The position numbers and the translations under genes are program-made. A stretch of DNA of 64,000 bases. It comes from CALODP01 sp942492055 (GTDB lineage Bacteria; Bacteroidota; Ignavibacteria; Ignavibacteriales; Melioribacteraceae). Where the stretch lies: positions 372,001 to 436,000 of the forward strand of contig CALODP010000002.1 of NCBI GenBank assembly GCA_942492055.1, given 5' to 3'. Shown here one piece after another: positions 8,522-16,904 of the stretch. Within the stretch, counting starts at the first letter, position 1; every line of letters begins with the position of its first letter. The notes under the pieces are model-generated. The model was not told the origin of the DNA. It saw nothing but the letters and a program-made list of their open reading frames with translations, and did no database searches.

Positions 8522-10471
8522 ATGAAGAATAAGTTAAGAGTAATATTTCAGTCCGTTATAATGGGAATGATACTCTATGTTGCTATCAGACCTGTTTTTG
8601 ATGCGAATTACAGACCTGATTTTGAGGCTTACTGTCCTTTCGGTGGATTGTCCTCCTTATTCAGTAAGTTGAATTTAGGTACAATGTCCTGCTCGATGGG
8701 AGAAGTACAAGTTATGATGGGTATCGGATTACTCGTTGCCGTAGTCCTTTTCGGAAAACTGTTTTGTAGTTATATCTGTCCTATCGGTACAGTAACCGAA
8801 TGGTTAGGTAAATTAGGTGACAAATTAAAAATCAGAAGAGATATTCCTAAAGTATTAGATAGACCTTTACGTGTATTGAAATATGTTCTTCTTTTCATTA
8901 CAGTTTACTTTACTATGACAAGTAGTGAATTGTTCTGTAAAACTTTCGATCCGTATTTCGCTGTAGTAAATCTTTTCGGAAATCCGGATATGAATCTTGC
9001 ATACGCAATAATCGCTTTCACTATTACTATTGTCGGTTCTATTGTATTCAGATTTTTCTGGTGTAAATATCTTTGCCCGTTAGGAGCATTGAGTAACATT
9101 TTCTATAACGCTATTCCAGTTGCCGGAGCAATTGTTCTTTATATTATTGCTAATGCTTTGGGTGCCGAACTAAGTTTGGTTTGGTTGTTCGGAGCTATGG
9201 TAGTTATAGGCTTGATCTCGGAAGTTGGCTTTATGAGAAGCTTTGTTATGCCGGGTGTTAGAATTCAAAGAAATCCTGACAAATGTACCAATTGCGGACT
9301 TTGCGCTAAGAAATGTCCTCAGGGTATAAAGATTACGGACTTCGAAGAAGTTAATCACATCGATTGTAACCTTTGTTCCGATTGTGTTTATACATGTAAA
9401 GTTGACGGCGCGTTAACTATTTCAAAGAAAAAAATGCCTAAGTATTTTGCTCCTGTTGCAACTGCTGTAGTTATTGCATTAAGCTTGGGATTTGCAAGCC
9501 AGTTTGAATTTACTACTATCTCCGAAAGATGGGGTGGATTTGAAAATGTAAAAGAAGTTGGTGTTTACAGACATGAAGGATTGAAAACAGTTAAATGTTT
9601 CGGTAGCGCAAGATCTTTGGCTCAGCAATTAGGAAGAATCAAAGGTATCGTTGGTATGGACGCATACGCTGCTTCACATACAATTGAAATCTTCTATGAT
9701 AAAAATCAGATTAAACTGGAAGATGTTAAGGAATCTATCTTTGTTCCAACAAAACAAATGTGTAGAAATCTTGCTCCGGATGGTCCGGATTCTCTTAATG
9801 TTTGGGAAGTAGGTATTGACGGAGTATTCGATAGAGTTGACTATACAAATCTTGTAAGAGCCCTTCGTGTAGAAGAAGGTGTATATGGTTTCCAGACAAT
9901 GTTCGGAGAACCGATCGAAGCCCTTGTTTATTACGATGCAGCTATTATTGATACAAACAAAATCAAAGAATTAGTCGAAGCCGAAGAAATTTCCTACAAT
10001 AGCAAAGGCGCAGTAAAAACAGTTGAAATCGAGTTCTCTATTTCCGAACATGGTAAATCTGCCGGTAAAATCGGTAATTTTGATTTCAGAAAATTGATGT
10101 TCCACTCCTTTAGTAGTAAGGTAAATAAATATGATACTCATGATACAAAGAATGTTTCTGTATTAGTTTATCCTAAAGAAGACGCTTGGCATCCTTTTGT
10201 AAAAAGAAAAATGCCTTATTTGGTAAGTCATCTTTCTGATAACAATGGTATTATTAGATTTGCAACTGGTTATGAACAAGACGGGCCTATGTGCTTAGTT
10301 TATTTCGATACCACAATTACTAATATAGATGAAGTAAGGAAAATACTTACTGCAGAAAAAATGAATGTACATTACACTAACGGAACTACAAAACAGATGG
10401 AAAATTCATTCAAAGATGTTCCGGAAGGTAAAATCGTAAAATTTGATAATCTAGCCGAGGAATATAAATAA
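8522..10471 (+). CDS. Membrane-bound polyferredoxin (NapH/CcoG-like) with C-terminal HMA-like domains
   Basis: 649 residues. The first 250 contain several membrane segments with three cysteine-rich loops ('AYCPFGGLSS', 'CSYICPIGT', 'CKYLCPLGAL'), characteristic of NapH-type membrane ferredoxins. Two classic 4Fe-4S motifs follow near residues 258-300 ('CTNCGLCAKKCPQG' and 'CNLCSDCVYTC'). After another membrane segment ('VATAVVIALSLGFAS') comes a 330-residue soluble tail. It appears to hold two or three beta-alpha-beta-beta-alpha-beta units resembling heavy-metal-associated domains but without the CxxC metal site. Role: membrane electron transfer; the partner is unknown. The tail is the unusual part. 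It starts 36 bases after the M16 gene. Confidence 0.75.
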   Translation: MKNKLRVIFQSVIMGMILYVAIRPVFDANYRPDFEAYCPFGGLSSLFSKLNLGTMSCSMGEVQVMMGIGLLVAVVLFGKLFCSYICPIGTVTEWLGKLGDKLKIRRDIPKVLDRPLRVLKYVLLFITVYFTMTSSELFCKTFDPYFAVVNLFGNPDMNLAYAIIAFTITIVGSIVFRFFWCKYLCPLGALSNIFYNAIPVAGAIVLYIIANALGAELSLVWLFGAMVVIGLISEVGFMRSFVMPGVRIQRNPDKCTNCGLCAKKCPQGIKITDFEEVNHIDCNLCSDCVYTCKVDGALTISKKKMPKYFAPVATAVVIALSLGFASQFEFTTISERWGGFENVKEVGVYRHEGLKTVKCFGSARSLAQQLGRIKGIVGMDAYAASHTIEIFYDKNQIKLEDVKESIFVPTKQMCRNLAPDGPDSLNVWEVGIDGVFDRVDYTNLVRALRVEEGVYGFQTMFGEPIEALVYYDAAIIDTNKIKELVEAEEISYNSKGAVKTVEIEFSISEHGKSAGKIGNFDFRKLMFHSFSSKVNKYDTHDTKNVSVLVYPKEDAWHPFVKRKMPYLVSHLSDNNGIIRFATGYEQDGPMCLVYFDTTITNIDEVRKILTAEKMNVHYTNGTTKQMENSFKDVPEGKIVKFDNLAEEYK

Positions 10472-10509
10472 TCCGCTCTATATTCCTGTCCGATGATGTA
10501 AAGCAAAGG

Positions 10510-10543
10510 CCGTCTACCGAATTCCCTGGTAGGCGGTTTTTTT
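10510..10543 (+). terminator. Intrinsic terminator after the polyferredoxin gene
   Basis: A 9-bp stem (ccgtctacc / ggtaggcgg, one G-U-type pair) with a 9-base loop is followed directly by seven T residues. It separates the polyferredoxin gene from the transhydrogenase operon. Confidence 0.85.
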
Positions 10544-10653
10544 ATAACTCTTCCTGAACTTTCCTTTTTCAGAAACATAAGTTGAACTAATCACCATAAA
10601 AAGGTGTACTAGTTTTAAACTCATGAATTATCCCAAATCGGATGAGGGAAAAT

Positions 10654-11805
10654 ATGCTACTAGCTGTTCCAAAAGAAATCTTCGAAGGCGAAAGAAGAGT
10701 TGCCTTGGTTCCCGATGTCGTAGCTAAGCTGATCAAAAAAGGATTCTCCGTTATTGTGGAAAAGGAGGCCGGTTTGAATGCCGGTTTTACCGATGATCAG
10801 TATGAAAAGGCAGGTGCCAAAATAACTAATGGCGCCGAAGAGCTCTACACTTCGGCAGATATTATTCTCAAAGTTCAAAGACCCACTTTCAACAGCAATC
10901 TACAAAAAGAAGAAATCGATTTAATACCGGAAGGAAAACTGTTAATCTCTTTTCTCTATTCCCTTCACTATCCCGAAGTCGCGGTAAAATGCGCCGAGAA
11001 AAAGATTAATGTAATCTCGATGGACGCTATTCCCAGAACTACGCTCGCACAGAAAATGGACGCCCTTAGCTCGCAAGGAAATATTGCCGGATACAAATCG
11101 GTGATAATGACAGCTAATGAGCTTGGGAAAATATTTCCCCTGATGATGACAGCCGCAGGTACTATTCAACCTGCCAGAGTTGTGATAATGGGAGCCGGAG
11201 TCGCCGGGCTCCAAGCCCTCGGAACAGCCCGTCGATTGGGTGCTATTGTTGAAGTATCCGATATCCGCCCCTCGGTAAAGGAGGAAGTCCAAAGTCTCGG
11301 AGGTCGCTTTATAGAAGTGGAAACGGAAGAGAATATGCAGGATGAAGGGGGCTACGCGAAAGAAGCTTCTGAAGATTTTCTCCGGAAGCAAAAAGAACTA
11401 ATCTTCAAACATGTTACCGAGGCTGATATCGTAATAACAACAGCACTGGTTCCCGGGAAAAAAGCACCGGTTCTGGTTACCGAAGAGATGGTCAATAAAA
11501 TGCGTCCCGGTTCCGTTGTGCTCGATATGGCTGTGGAATTCGGTGGCAATTGCGAAGTAAGCAAGAAAGGGGAAACAATAAAGTACAACGGAGTAACAAT
11601 AATAGGGGAGACAAATCTTCCGAGTCTCGTCCCCACTAATTCGAGTGAAGTCTATTCCAAAAATATTATGGCGCTTTTGGATCATATCGGTAAAGAGGGA
11701 GAAGTAAAGCTCAATACGGAAGACGAAATCGTTAAAGGGGCGTTGATCTGTTATAACGGGGAAGTAGTGCACGAACGAACTAAAAATCTTATTCAAGCAC
11801 AATAG
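10654..11805 (+). CDS. pntAA: NAD(P) transhydrogenase, soluble alpha-1 subunit
   Basis: Domain I of the proton-translocating transhydrogenase, binding NAD(H). The N-terminal part 'LLAVPKEIFEGERRVALVPD' and the Rossmann motif 'VVIMGAGVAGLQALGTARRLGA' region (glycines near residue 180) are typical of the alanine dehydrogenase/PNT family. I prefer the ATG at 10654 over the in-frame ATG at 10642: 'gagg' lies six bases upstream of 10654, and the product then starts at the usual 'MLLAVPKE'. The enzyme couples hydride transfer between NADH and NADP+ to proton flow. It is the first of three split genes, the Rhodospirillum-type arrangement; the second starts 9 bases after its stop. Confidence 0.93.
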   Translation: MLLAVPKEIFEGERRVALVPDVVAKLIKKGFSVIVEKEAGLNAGFTDDQYEKAGAKITNGAEELYTSADIILKVQRPTFNSNLQKEEIDLIPEGKLLISFLYSLHYPEVAVKCAEKKINVISMDAIPRTTLAQKMDALSSQGNIAGYKSVIMTANELGKIFPLMMTAAGTIQPARVVIMGAGVAGLQALGTARRLGAIVEVSDIRPSVKEEVQSLGGRFIEVETEENMQDEGGYAKEASEDFLRKQKELIFKHVTEADIVITTALVPGKKAPVLVTEEMVNKMRPGSVVLDMAVEFGGNCEVSKKGETIKYNGVTIIGETNLPSLVPTNSSEVYSKNIMALLDHIGKEGEVKLNTEDEIVKGALICYNGEVVHERTKNLIQAQ

Positions 11806-11814
11806 GAGGGAATT

Positions 11815-12099
11815 ATGGAAATAGTAGATCTACTAATGTTAATATATGTCTTCGTCCTCGCCATATTTGTCGGGTTCGAGCTTATAACCAAAGTTCCTCC
11901 TACGCTCCATACTCCGTTGATGTCCGGCTCCAACGCGATTTCCGGAATTACAATCGTAGGGGCTCTGTTGAGCGCCGGAATGGAGGAATTTACTATCAGC
12001 ACTATTCTCGGATTGGTAGCTCTTATCTTTGCCACGATCAACGTCGTAGGAGGATTTCTAGTTACCGATAGAATGTTAAAAATGTTCAAAAAGAAATAG
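11815..12099 (+). CDS. pntAB: NAD(P) transhydrogenase, membrane alpha-2 subunit
   Basis: 94 residues with three hydrophobic segments ('LLMLIYVFVLAIFVGFELI', 'AISGITIVGALLSAG', 'ILGLVALIFATINVVGGFLV'). The family signature 'VPPTLHTPLMSGSNAISGI' is present. This is the small membrane part of domain II that forms the proton channel with PntB. A strong ribosome site 'aggaggg' lies five bases upstream of the ATG. It sits between the soluble alpha-1 and the beta subunit genes in one operon. Confidence 0.93.
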   Translation: MEIVDLLMLIYVFVLAIFVGFELITKVPPTLHTPLMSGSNAISGITIVGALLSAGMEEFTISTILGLVALIFATINVVGGFLVTDRMLKMFKKK

Positions 12100-12108
12100 A
12101 GAGTTATC

Positions 12109-13500
12109 ATGCAAACAATCTCATATTTGGTTTATCTTGTAGCGTCTGTTCTCTTTATTTTCGGAATAAAGAAGTTGAGTTCCCCTAAAACCGCACGCAA
12201 AGGAAATATGCTTGCCTCCACCGGTATGTTCCTCGCGATTGTAATGACTCTACTCGATCAACGAGTTCTTACTTTCGAATATATTATTCTTGGCCTTATC
12301 ATTGGCGGGGGAATTGGGGTAATAATGGCAACCAAAGTTCCGATGACAGGAATGCCCCAAATGGTCGGACTCTTAAACGGTTTCGGGGGTGGAGCTTCCG
12401 CCTTGGTTGCTCTCTCGGAATATTACAAAATTCTCAATTACTCCGAACCATTCGAAATAGCCACATCGGTTACGATAGTCCTTTCTGTCCTGATCGGATC
12501 AGTAACCTTTACAGGCTCTCTGATCGCCTTCGGAAAGCTCCAGGGAATAGTAACCGGAAAAGTTGTTAAATACCCCGGGCAGCATCCTCTGAACGCTCTG
12601 ATGCTATTGATTATTCTTCTGTCGGGTGTTTATATTGTAATGAATCCGGTCGGAAGCGAATATCTTCTCACAATTACCGGTATCGCTCTGGTTCTCGGAA
12701 TTCTACTTGTACTCCCTATCGGAGGAGCCGATATGCCTGTCGCTATCTCACTCCTCAACTCATATTCCGGAATTGCCGCTTCAATGACCGGCTTTGTACT
12801 TCAAAATAACTTGCTGATTATCGCGGGAGCTTTGGTCGGAGCAAGCGGATTAATTCTTACGATGATAATGTGCAAAGGAATGAATCGTTCACTGATGAAT
12901 GTATTACTCGGCGGATGGGAAACAGCCGGAAGCGCTCCGGTTGCCGCAACTGGAGATGCTCCTAAGGGAGATGTGAAATCGGTTGATCCCGAAGAAGCCG
13001 CGATGATATTCGACGCCGCGCAAAATGTGGTTATTGTTCCCGGATACGGAATGGCTGTGGCTCAAGCGCAACACGCCGTTAGAGATTTGGCAAATGCCTT
13101 GGAAAAGAAAGGGGCAAATGTCCGATTCGCTATTCACCCTGTTGCCGGTAGAATGCCGGGACACATGAATGTACTATTGGCCGAGGCGCAAGTCTCTTAC
13201 GACAAGCTATTCGCCCTCGAAGATATCAACGATGATTTCAACAACGTCGATATTGCATTCATAGTGGGAGCTAATGATGTTGTTAATCCGGCTGCCAGGC
13301 ACGATCAGTCAAGTCCTATATACGGAATGCCGATTCTGAATGTCGATTACGCAAAAACAGTTATTATCAATAAAAGATCGTTAAACGTTGGTTACGCAGG
13401 TATCTCTAACGAATTATTCTTCTATCCGAATGCCCTGATGTACTTCGGCGATGCGAAAGAAGCCATCAACAAACTTGTAGGAGAAATAAAAGAATTATAA
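12109..13500 (+). CDS. pntB: NAD(P) transhydrogenase, beta subunit
   Basis: 463 residues. The N-terminal 260 or so hold eight to nine membrane helices, with 'GLNGFGGGASALVA' and 'NSYSGIAASMTGFVL' typical of PntB. The C-terminal domain III binds NADP(H): 'VVIVPGYGMAVAQAQHAV', 'HPVAGRMPGHMNVLLAEA' and 'VGANDVVNPAAR'. With the two upstream subunits it makes NADPH from NADH using the proton gradient. It starts 9 bases after pntAB and ends the operon. No clear terminator follows; instead an orphan IS end and a 21-bp array occupy the next 830 bases. Confidence 0.95.
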   Translation: MQTISYLVYLVASVLFIFGIKKLSSPKTARKGNMLASTGMFLAIVMTLLDQRVLTFEYIILGLIIGGGIGVIMATKVPMTGMPQMVGLLNGFGGGASALVALSEYYKILNYSEPFEIATSVTIVLSVLIGSVTFTGSLIAFGKLQGIVTGKVVKYPGQHPLNALMLLIILLSGVYIVMNPVGSEYLLTITGIALVLGILLVLPIGGADMPVAISLLNSYSGIAASMTGFVLQNNLLIIAGALVGASGLILTMIMCKGMNRSLMNVLLGGWETAGSAPVAATGDAPKGDVKSVDPEEAAMIFDAAQNVVIVPGYGMAVAQAQHAVRDLANALEKKGANVRFAIHPVAGRMPGHMNVLLAEAQVSYDKLFALEDINDDFNNVDIAFIVGANDVVNPAARHDQSSPIYGMPILNVDYAKTVIINKRSLNVGYAGISNELFFYPNALMYFGDAKEAINKLVGEIKEL

Positions 13501-13584
13501 ATCCTCCAAGGGACCATCACTTTCCGAGGGGGAGAAATTCTGTAACCTCCTCCTTTGGAAGCTTTTTCTTGATTTCGATACTCT

Positions 13585-13600
13585 TTTTTGAGACACTACC
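13585..13600. mobile_element. Orphan 16-bp terminal inverted repeat of the IS256-type element
   Basis: The 16 bases 'tttttgagacactacc' are identical to the outer 16 bases of the right end of the IS element at 51871-53187. No transposase or second end is visible nearby. A chance exact 16-mer match in 64 kb is very unlikely, so this is probably a remnant of a related insertion or of an imprecise excision. It lies 85 bases after pntB and 49 bases before the 21-bp array. Confidence 0.6.
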
Positions 13601-13648
13601 CATATCTCTCCAATCGAACTTCGTTTTTCTCCACTCACCCGACTTTCC

Positions 13649-14330
13649 GCGCCACCGTCACCTCGTTTTGAATGAATGTAACTTCTCTTCGAACGACTGT
13701 CACCTTCCATTGCACGACTGTCACTTCGTTTTGATCGAGTGTAATTTCGCATTGAACGAATGTAACTTCTCTTCGAACGACTGTCACCTCCCATTGAACG
13801 GCTGTCACTTCGTTTTGATCGAGTGTAATTTCGCATTGAATGGATGTAACTTCTCTTTGAACGACTGTCACCTCCCATTGAACGGCTGCCACTTCGCTTT
13901 GATCGAGTGCAACTTCGCATTGAACGAATGTAACTTCTCTTCGAACGACTGTCACCTCCCATTGAACGGCTGTCACTTCGTTTTGATCGAGTGTAATTTC
14001 GCATTGAATGGATGTAACTTCTCTTTGAACGACTGTCACCTCCCATTGAACGGCTGCCACTTCGCTTTGATCGAGTGCAACTTCGCATTGAACGAATGTA
14101 ACTTCTCTTTGAACGACTGTCACCTTCCATTGAACGGCTGCCACTTCGCTTTGATCGAGTGTAATTTCGCATTGAATGGATGTAACTTCTCTTTGAACGA
14201 CTGTCACCTTCCATTGCACGGCTGTCACTTCGCTTTGATCGAGTGTAACTTCGCATTGAATGGATGTAACTTCTCTTTGAACGACTGTCACCTCCCATTG
14301 AACGGCTACCACTTCGCTTTGATCGAGTGT
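13649..14330. repeat. Array A: 21-bp tandem repeats in 84-bp higher-order units
   Basis: From 13670 to 14320 there are exactly 31 consecutive 21-base units without an insertion or deletion. A degenerate unit precedes them (13649) and a half unit follows. Four unit types alternate in fixed order: GAACGAATGTAACTTC..., GAACGACTGTCACC..., GAACGGCTGTCACTTCG..., GATCGAGTGTAATTTCG.... They form an 84-bp higher-order repeat of about 7.75 copies. In the middle, two slightly different 84-mers alternate, giving a 168-bp period (13838-14005 and 14006-14173 are nearly identical). Because 21 is a multiple of three, long open frames run on both strands; none has a convincing start. The array lies between convergent genes. 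Confidence 0.95.
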
Positions 14331-14491
14331 TCATGAACAATGTTCGGCCAACCCAAAAGTGTACTTTTTAGACTGATTTTAGTCCCTTCTCTTTTTCCTC
14401 TGTGTTCTCTGTGAGCTCAGTGGTTAATCTTCACTTGTCTTAAGAGATTACAACAATGTCAGTTGATGAATTCTATGAAATGTAGGTAGGT

Positions 14492-14530
14492 AAAATAAAA
14501 AAGGGAACTGTTAGGCGTGCTACAGTCCCT
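14492..14530 (-). terminator. Terminator of the crcB-to-unknown minus-strand operon
   Basis: On the minus strand 'agggactgt' pairs with 'acagttccct' (one bulge) around a 10-base loop, followed by 'ttttttattt'. The stem overlaps the stop codon of the gene ending at 14529. Confidence 0.7.
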
Positions 14531-14897
14531 ATTCTTTTTCAAAAATCAAAATATGTCCGTCGTGGTTTATCGAGCGATATATACCGGATTGTTCATCCTT
14601 ATCCAGTTCCAGAGCCCCTAAACGCAGAGCTTTCGCGTGAAGCTTTTCCGGAGTATCGGAAAGAGTGGAAATTTCAAGAGCTTGTGGCTTATCCTTAAGG
14701 AGCTTCGAAAATAGATTATCAACCATCTTTTCCTGAAGCAGACTCAACGGTTTTATCGATAAGCCGCACATTTCGTTCAATTCGAATACAAGAGATCCAT
14801 CCTCTTTTGTTATCGGGGCAATTTCGAAAAGAAGTTCGTAGAACATGCCGGTTTTCGAAATATCTTCTACATATGTTGTGAATAACGTTCTGTTCAT
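14529..14897 (-). CDS. Unrecognised small protein coupled to the rhodanese gene
   Basis: 122 residues starting 'MNRTLFTTYVEDISKTGMFY'. The start is set by a TAATG junction: its ATG shares one base with the stop codon of the upstream rhodanese gene, which indicates translational coupling. A longer open frame upstream (to 14933) would run inside the rhodanese gene and is unlikely. The protein has no signal peptide, membrane segment or cysteine pair. It looks like a small soluble alpha/beta protein ('LFSKLLKDKPQALEISTL', 'DGHILIFEKE'). I do not recognise a family. It is the last gene of a five-gene minus-strand run. Confidence 0.7.
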   Translation of the reverse strand: MNRTLFTTYVEDISKTGMFYELLFEIAPITKEDGSLVFELNEMCGLSIKPLSLLQEKMVDNLFSKLLKDKPQALEISTLSDTPEKLHAKALRLGALELDKDEQSGIYRSINHDGHILIFEKE

Positions 14898-15268
14898 TAA
14901 TCTCTCTCTAACGGAAGACCCGCTTCTTCCCATCCTCTTATTCCGCCATCCATTGAATAGACATCTGCATAACCCATCTTAATCAGATTTTCGGCCGAAA
15001 GGGCTGAACGGAATCCTCCGCCACAATATAAAACAATCTTTTCTTCCGGATTAGGAATCATATTTTCAATATCTCGTTCGAGAATTCCTCTTCCCAAATG
15101 GATTGCTCCGGGAATTCTTTTTGCGGCCCACTCGCTCTCTTCTCTTACATCAATAAAATGAAATTCCTCATCGGAATCGAACATAGTTTTTACGTCGTTA
15201 ATCGTTAATTCTTTGATTCTGCTTTTCGAATCGTTTACGATTTCCAAAAATTTAGGAGAATGATCCAT
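14897..15268 (-). CDS. Rhodanese-like domain protein
   Basis: A single-domain rhodanese fold of 123 residues. The conserved 'FIDVREESEWAAKRIPGAIHL' region (near residue 37) and the active-site loop 'VLYCGGGFRSALSAENL' with its catalytic Cys near residue 82 are both present. The closing motif 'MDGGIRGWEEAGLPLE' is also typical. Such proteins carry sulfane sulfur on the active-site Cys or act in redox sensing; the acceptor is unknown. No signal peptide, so cytoplasmic. Its stop overlaps the start of the next, unknown gene by one base, suggesting that the two proteins work together. Confidence 0.88.
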   Translation of the reverse strand: MDHSPKFLEIVNDSKSRIKELTINDVKTMFDSDEEFHFIDVREESEWAAKRIPGAIHLGRGILERDIENMIPNPEEKIVLYCGGGFRSALSAENLIKMGYADVYSMDGGIRGWEEAGLPLERD

Positions 15269-15299
15269 AACTCATAATTCCTTGTTTTGCTGATTAGTA

Positions 15300-16073
15300 T
15301 TACATCGGTATCGAAAAACTCAATACCGGTTTATGTGAAAAAATTCCTTCTTCTTCTTCTTTATGAAGATCTGTTACGAACTTGCCTATAAAGTAACCGG
15401 CGCAAGCTCCAAGAAAGACATCCGAAGTCCAATGGCGGTTGTAATAAACTCTCGAAACGGCTGTTATTATTGCCGGAATGTAAACAGCCCCTTTCATGAA
15501 ATCGGATTTTATGTTGCCGGATAATACTGTCGAAAGGGAAAAGGCCAATCCCGTATGTCCGGAGGGGAGGGACCAATAATCGTCGGAAAATGTTATCGGC
15601 TTAAAAGTGAACGGATCTGTTCCCATGCAAGGACGCGCTCTGCTAAGCAGATTTTTGAAGACCCCAATCGTTCCCACAGTGTAGGCAAAGGATTGTCCTA
15701 TTTCGAAACCCAGTTTTTTGTTTGCCGTATTGTCGTTCAGCGCGCCATGTAAAATAAAAAGAGTAGATAAGGCAACGGAAGTAACCGGCTCACCCCAATA
15801 TCTACCGAATTCCCAGTGCAGCTTGCCGAGATGATTTCCGTTTTCTAAGATATGCGCGCGGACATCATCGTCGATGTGCATCAAGCCGAAAGTACCGCCG
15901 AGTATTATTCCGAGAGTTAAGAGATCTTCTCCGTTCCATTTGCCAGGCTGCTTTAGAAAATCGGATGTTTCATTCCCGAATTGTTTCAGATCGTACTTAT
16001 ACTGCCCGAAGGAAGAAGAAAAGGAAAAGAAAACAATCGCAAAAGAAACAATAAATCTCGAAATCAAACTCAA
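15300..16073 (-). CDS. PAP2 superfamily lipid phosphatase, exported or membrane-attached
   Basis: 257 residues with an N-terminal signal peptide (about 1-23, ending 'FSSSFGQ'). The three PAP2 phosphatase motifs occur in order: 'KNLLSRARP' (K-x6-RP), 'SLPSGHTGLAF' (PSGH) and 'SRVYYNRHWTSDVFLG' (R-x5-H-x3-D). The catalytic His pair and Asp are intact. Likely substrates are phosphatidate, undecaprenyl pyrophosphate or similar lipid phosphates at the envelope. It lies one base downstream of the DUF190 gene. Confidence 0.87.
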   Translation of the reverse strand: MSLISRFIVSFAIVFFSFSSSFGQYKYDLKQFGNETSDFLKQPGKWNGEDLLTLGIILGGTFGLMHIDDDVRAHILENGNHLGKLHWEFGRYWGEPVTSVALSTLFILHGALNDNTANKKLGFEIGQSFAYTVGTIGVFKNLLSRARPCMGTDPFTFKPITFSDDYWSLPSGHTGLAFSLSTVLSGNIKSDFMKGAVYIPAIITAVSRVYYNRHWTSDVFLGACAGYFIGKFVTDLHKEEEEGIFSHKPVLSFSIPM

Positions 16074-16074
16074 A

Positions 16075-16428
16075 TTACTTATTCCTATTCATAGTATATT
16101 TTATTATTTCAGCCTTCTCCAGAGTAATAAGTCCGCCACAATTGGCTTCTTCGAAAATCCGGTCCACAATTGGAATAAAGGCCTCTATTTTCTCAATTGT
16201 ATCAACAATTTCCACGACAATAGGGAGATCTTCCGAAAGAGCAAGGAGTTTAGCGGTGTGAATTCTACTATTTCCGCCGAATCCCATAATTCCTTTGTAA
16301 GCAGTAGCTCCGGCCAGTTGATGTTCCCTGGCGGTGATTACGATTTTCTCATAAACCGAAGTGTGTCCCAACTTATCGGCTTCTCCCAAGAATATTCTTA
16401 GGAGCTTGGCGTCCCCTTCAATTTTCAT
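16075..16428 (-). CDS. DUF190 domain protein, partner gene of crcB
   Basis: 117 residues of the DUF190 family, a small PII/GlnB-like fold often encoded beside crcB. Recognisable parts are 'LLRIFLGEADKLGHTSVYEKI', 'AGATAYKGIMGFGG' and 'EDLPIVVEIVDTIEKIE'. The product is cytoplasmic and has no membrane segment. A role in fluoride tolerance or regulation of the channel is inferred from the neighbouring crcB; the family's biochemical function is not established. It starts 4 bases after the crcB stop. Confidence 0.85.
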   Translation of the reverse strand: MKIEGDAKLLRIFLGEADKLGHTSVYEKIVITAREHQLAGATAYKGIMGFGGNSRIHTAKLLALSEDLPIVVEIVDTIEKIEAFIPIVDRIFEEANCGGLITLEKAEIIKYTMNRNK

Positions 16429-16432
16429 TTTG

Positions 16433-16801
16433 TCACCTTGTTATTAAGTAACCGAGGTAAATTCCAATTAAAGTGCATGTAACATTTATTAAAATATTAA
16501 TTCCGGCCAAAAGAAACTCGGTTTGCTTAAGAAGATTGAATGTTTCCATAGAAAACGTGGAAAAGGTTGTTAATCCTCCGCAAAACCCTACACCCAACAT
16601 CAGTTTCATAGAACTACTAAGAAGATTTTTTTCGTCGAAACCAAAAATTAAAAAGCCAAGAATTATGCTTCCTAAAATATTAACGGCAAGAGTACCATAA
16701 GGGAAATTGACAGGTAGAAGTTTGTGCGCGAAATTCGAAATAAAATATCTAAGTCCGCCTCCCAAACCTGCGCCCAGAAAAACCAACAAAAATTTCATCA
16801 T
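16433..16801 (-). CDS. crcB: CrcB/Fluc fluoride channel
   Basis: 122 residues with four membrane helices. The family signatures 'FLGAGLGGGLRYFIS', 'FPYGTLAVNILGSIILGFL' (Asn in helix 2) and 'GFCGGLTTFSTFSMET' (GxxGGxTTFSTF) are intact. The protein exports fluoride as an antiparallel dimer. It is the first gene of the minus-strand operon crcB-DUF190-PAP2-rhodanese-unknown. The 100-base region upstream, shared with the divergent DUF4097 gene, is AT-rich; I could not see a fluoride (crcB-motif) riboswitch there. Confidence 0.93.
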   Translation of the reverse strand: MMKFLLVFLGAGLGGGLRYFISNFAHKLLPVNFPYGTLAVNILGSIILGFLIFGFDEKNLLSSSMKLMLGVGFCGGLTTFSTFSMETFNLLKQTEFLLAGINILINVTCTLIGIYLGYLITR

Positions 16802-16904
16802 TTAGTCCGATAAATAGAACATTAAAAAAAATATACTTTTTTATGTAACAAATTTGTGATTCGTAAGTCTAAATATATGTAAAAAAAACGGAGGTATCAG
16901 TTCA

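Noticed and set aside
13649..14330. CRISPR array
   Set aside because: The units are contiguous with no unique spacers, and no cas gene is present in the window.
13495..14340. Long open frames on both strands over array A (281, 255 and 225 codons)
   Set aside because: They exist because the period is a multiple of three and the units lack stops. No ribosome site, and the predicted products are heptad repeats in three frames at once.
16802..16904. Fluoride riboswitch upstream of crcB
   Set aside because: No matching helix or conserved loop could be seen in this AT-rich stretch.
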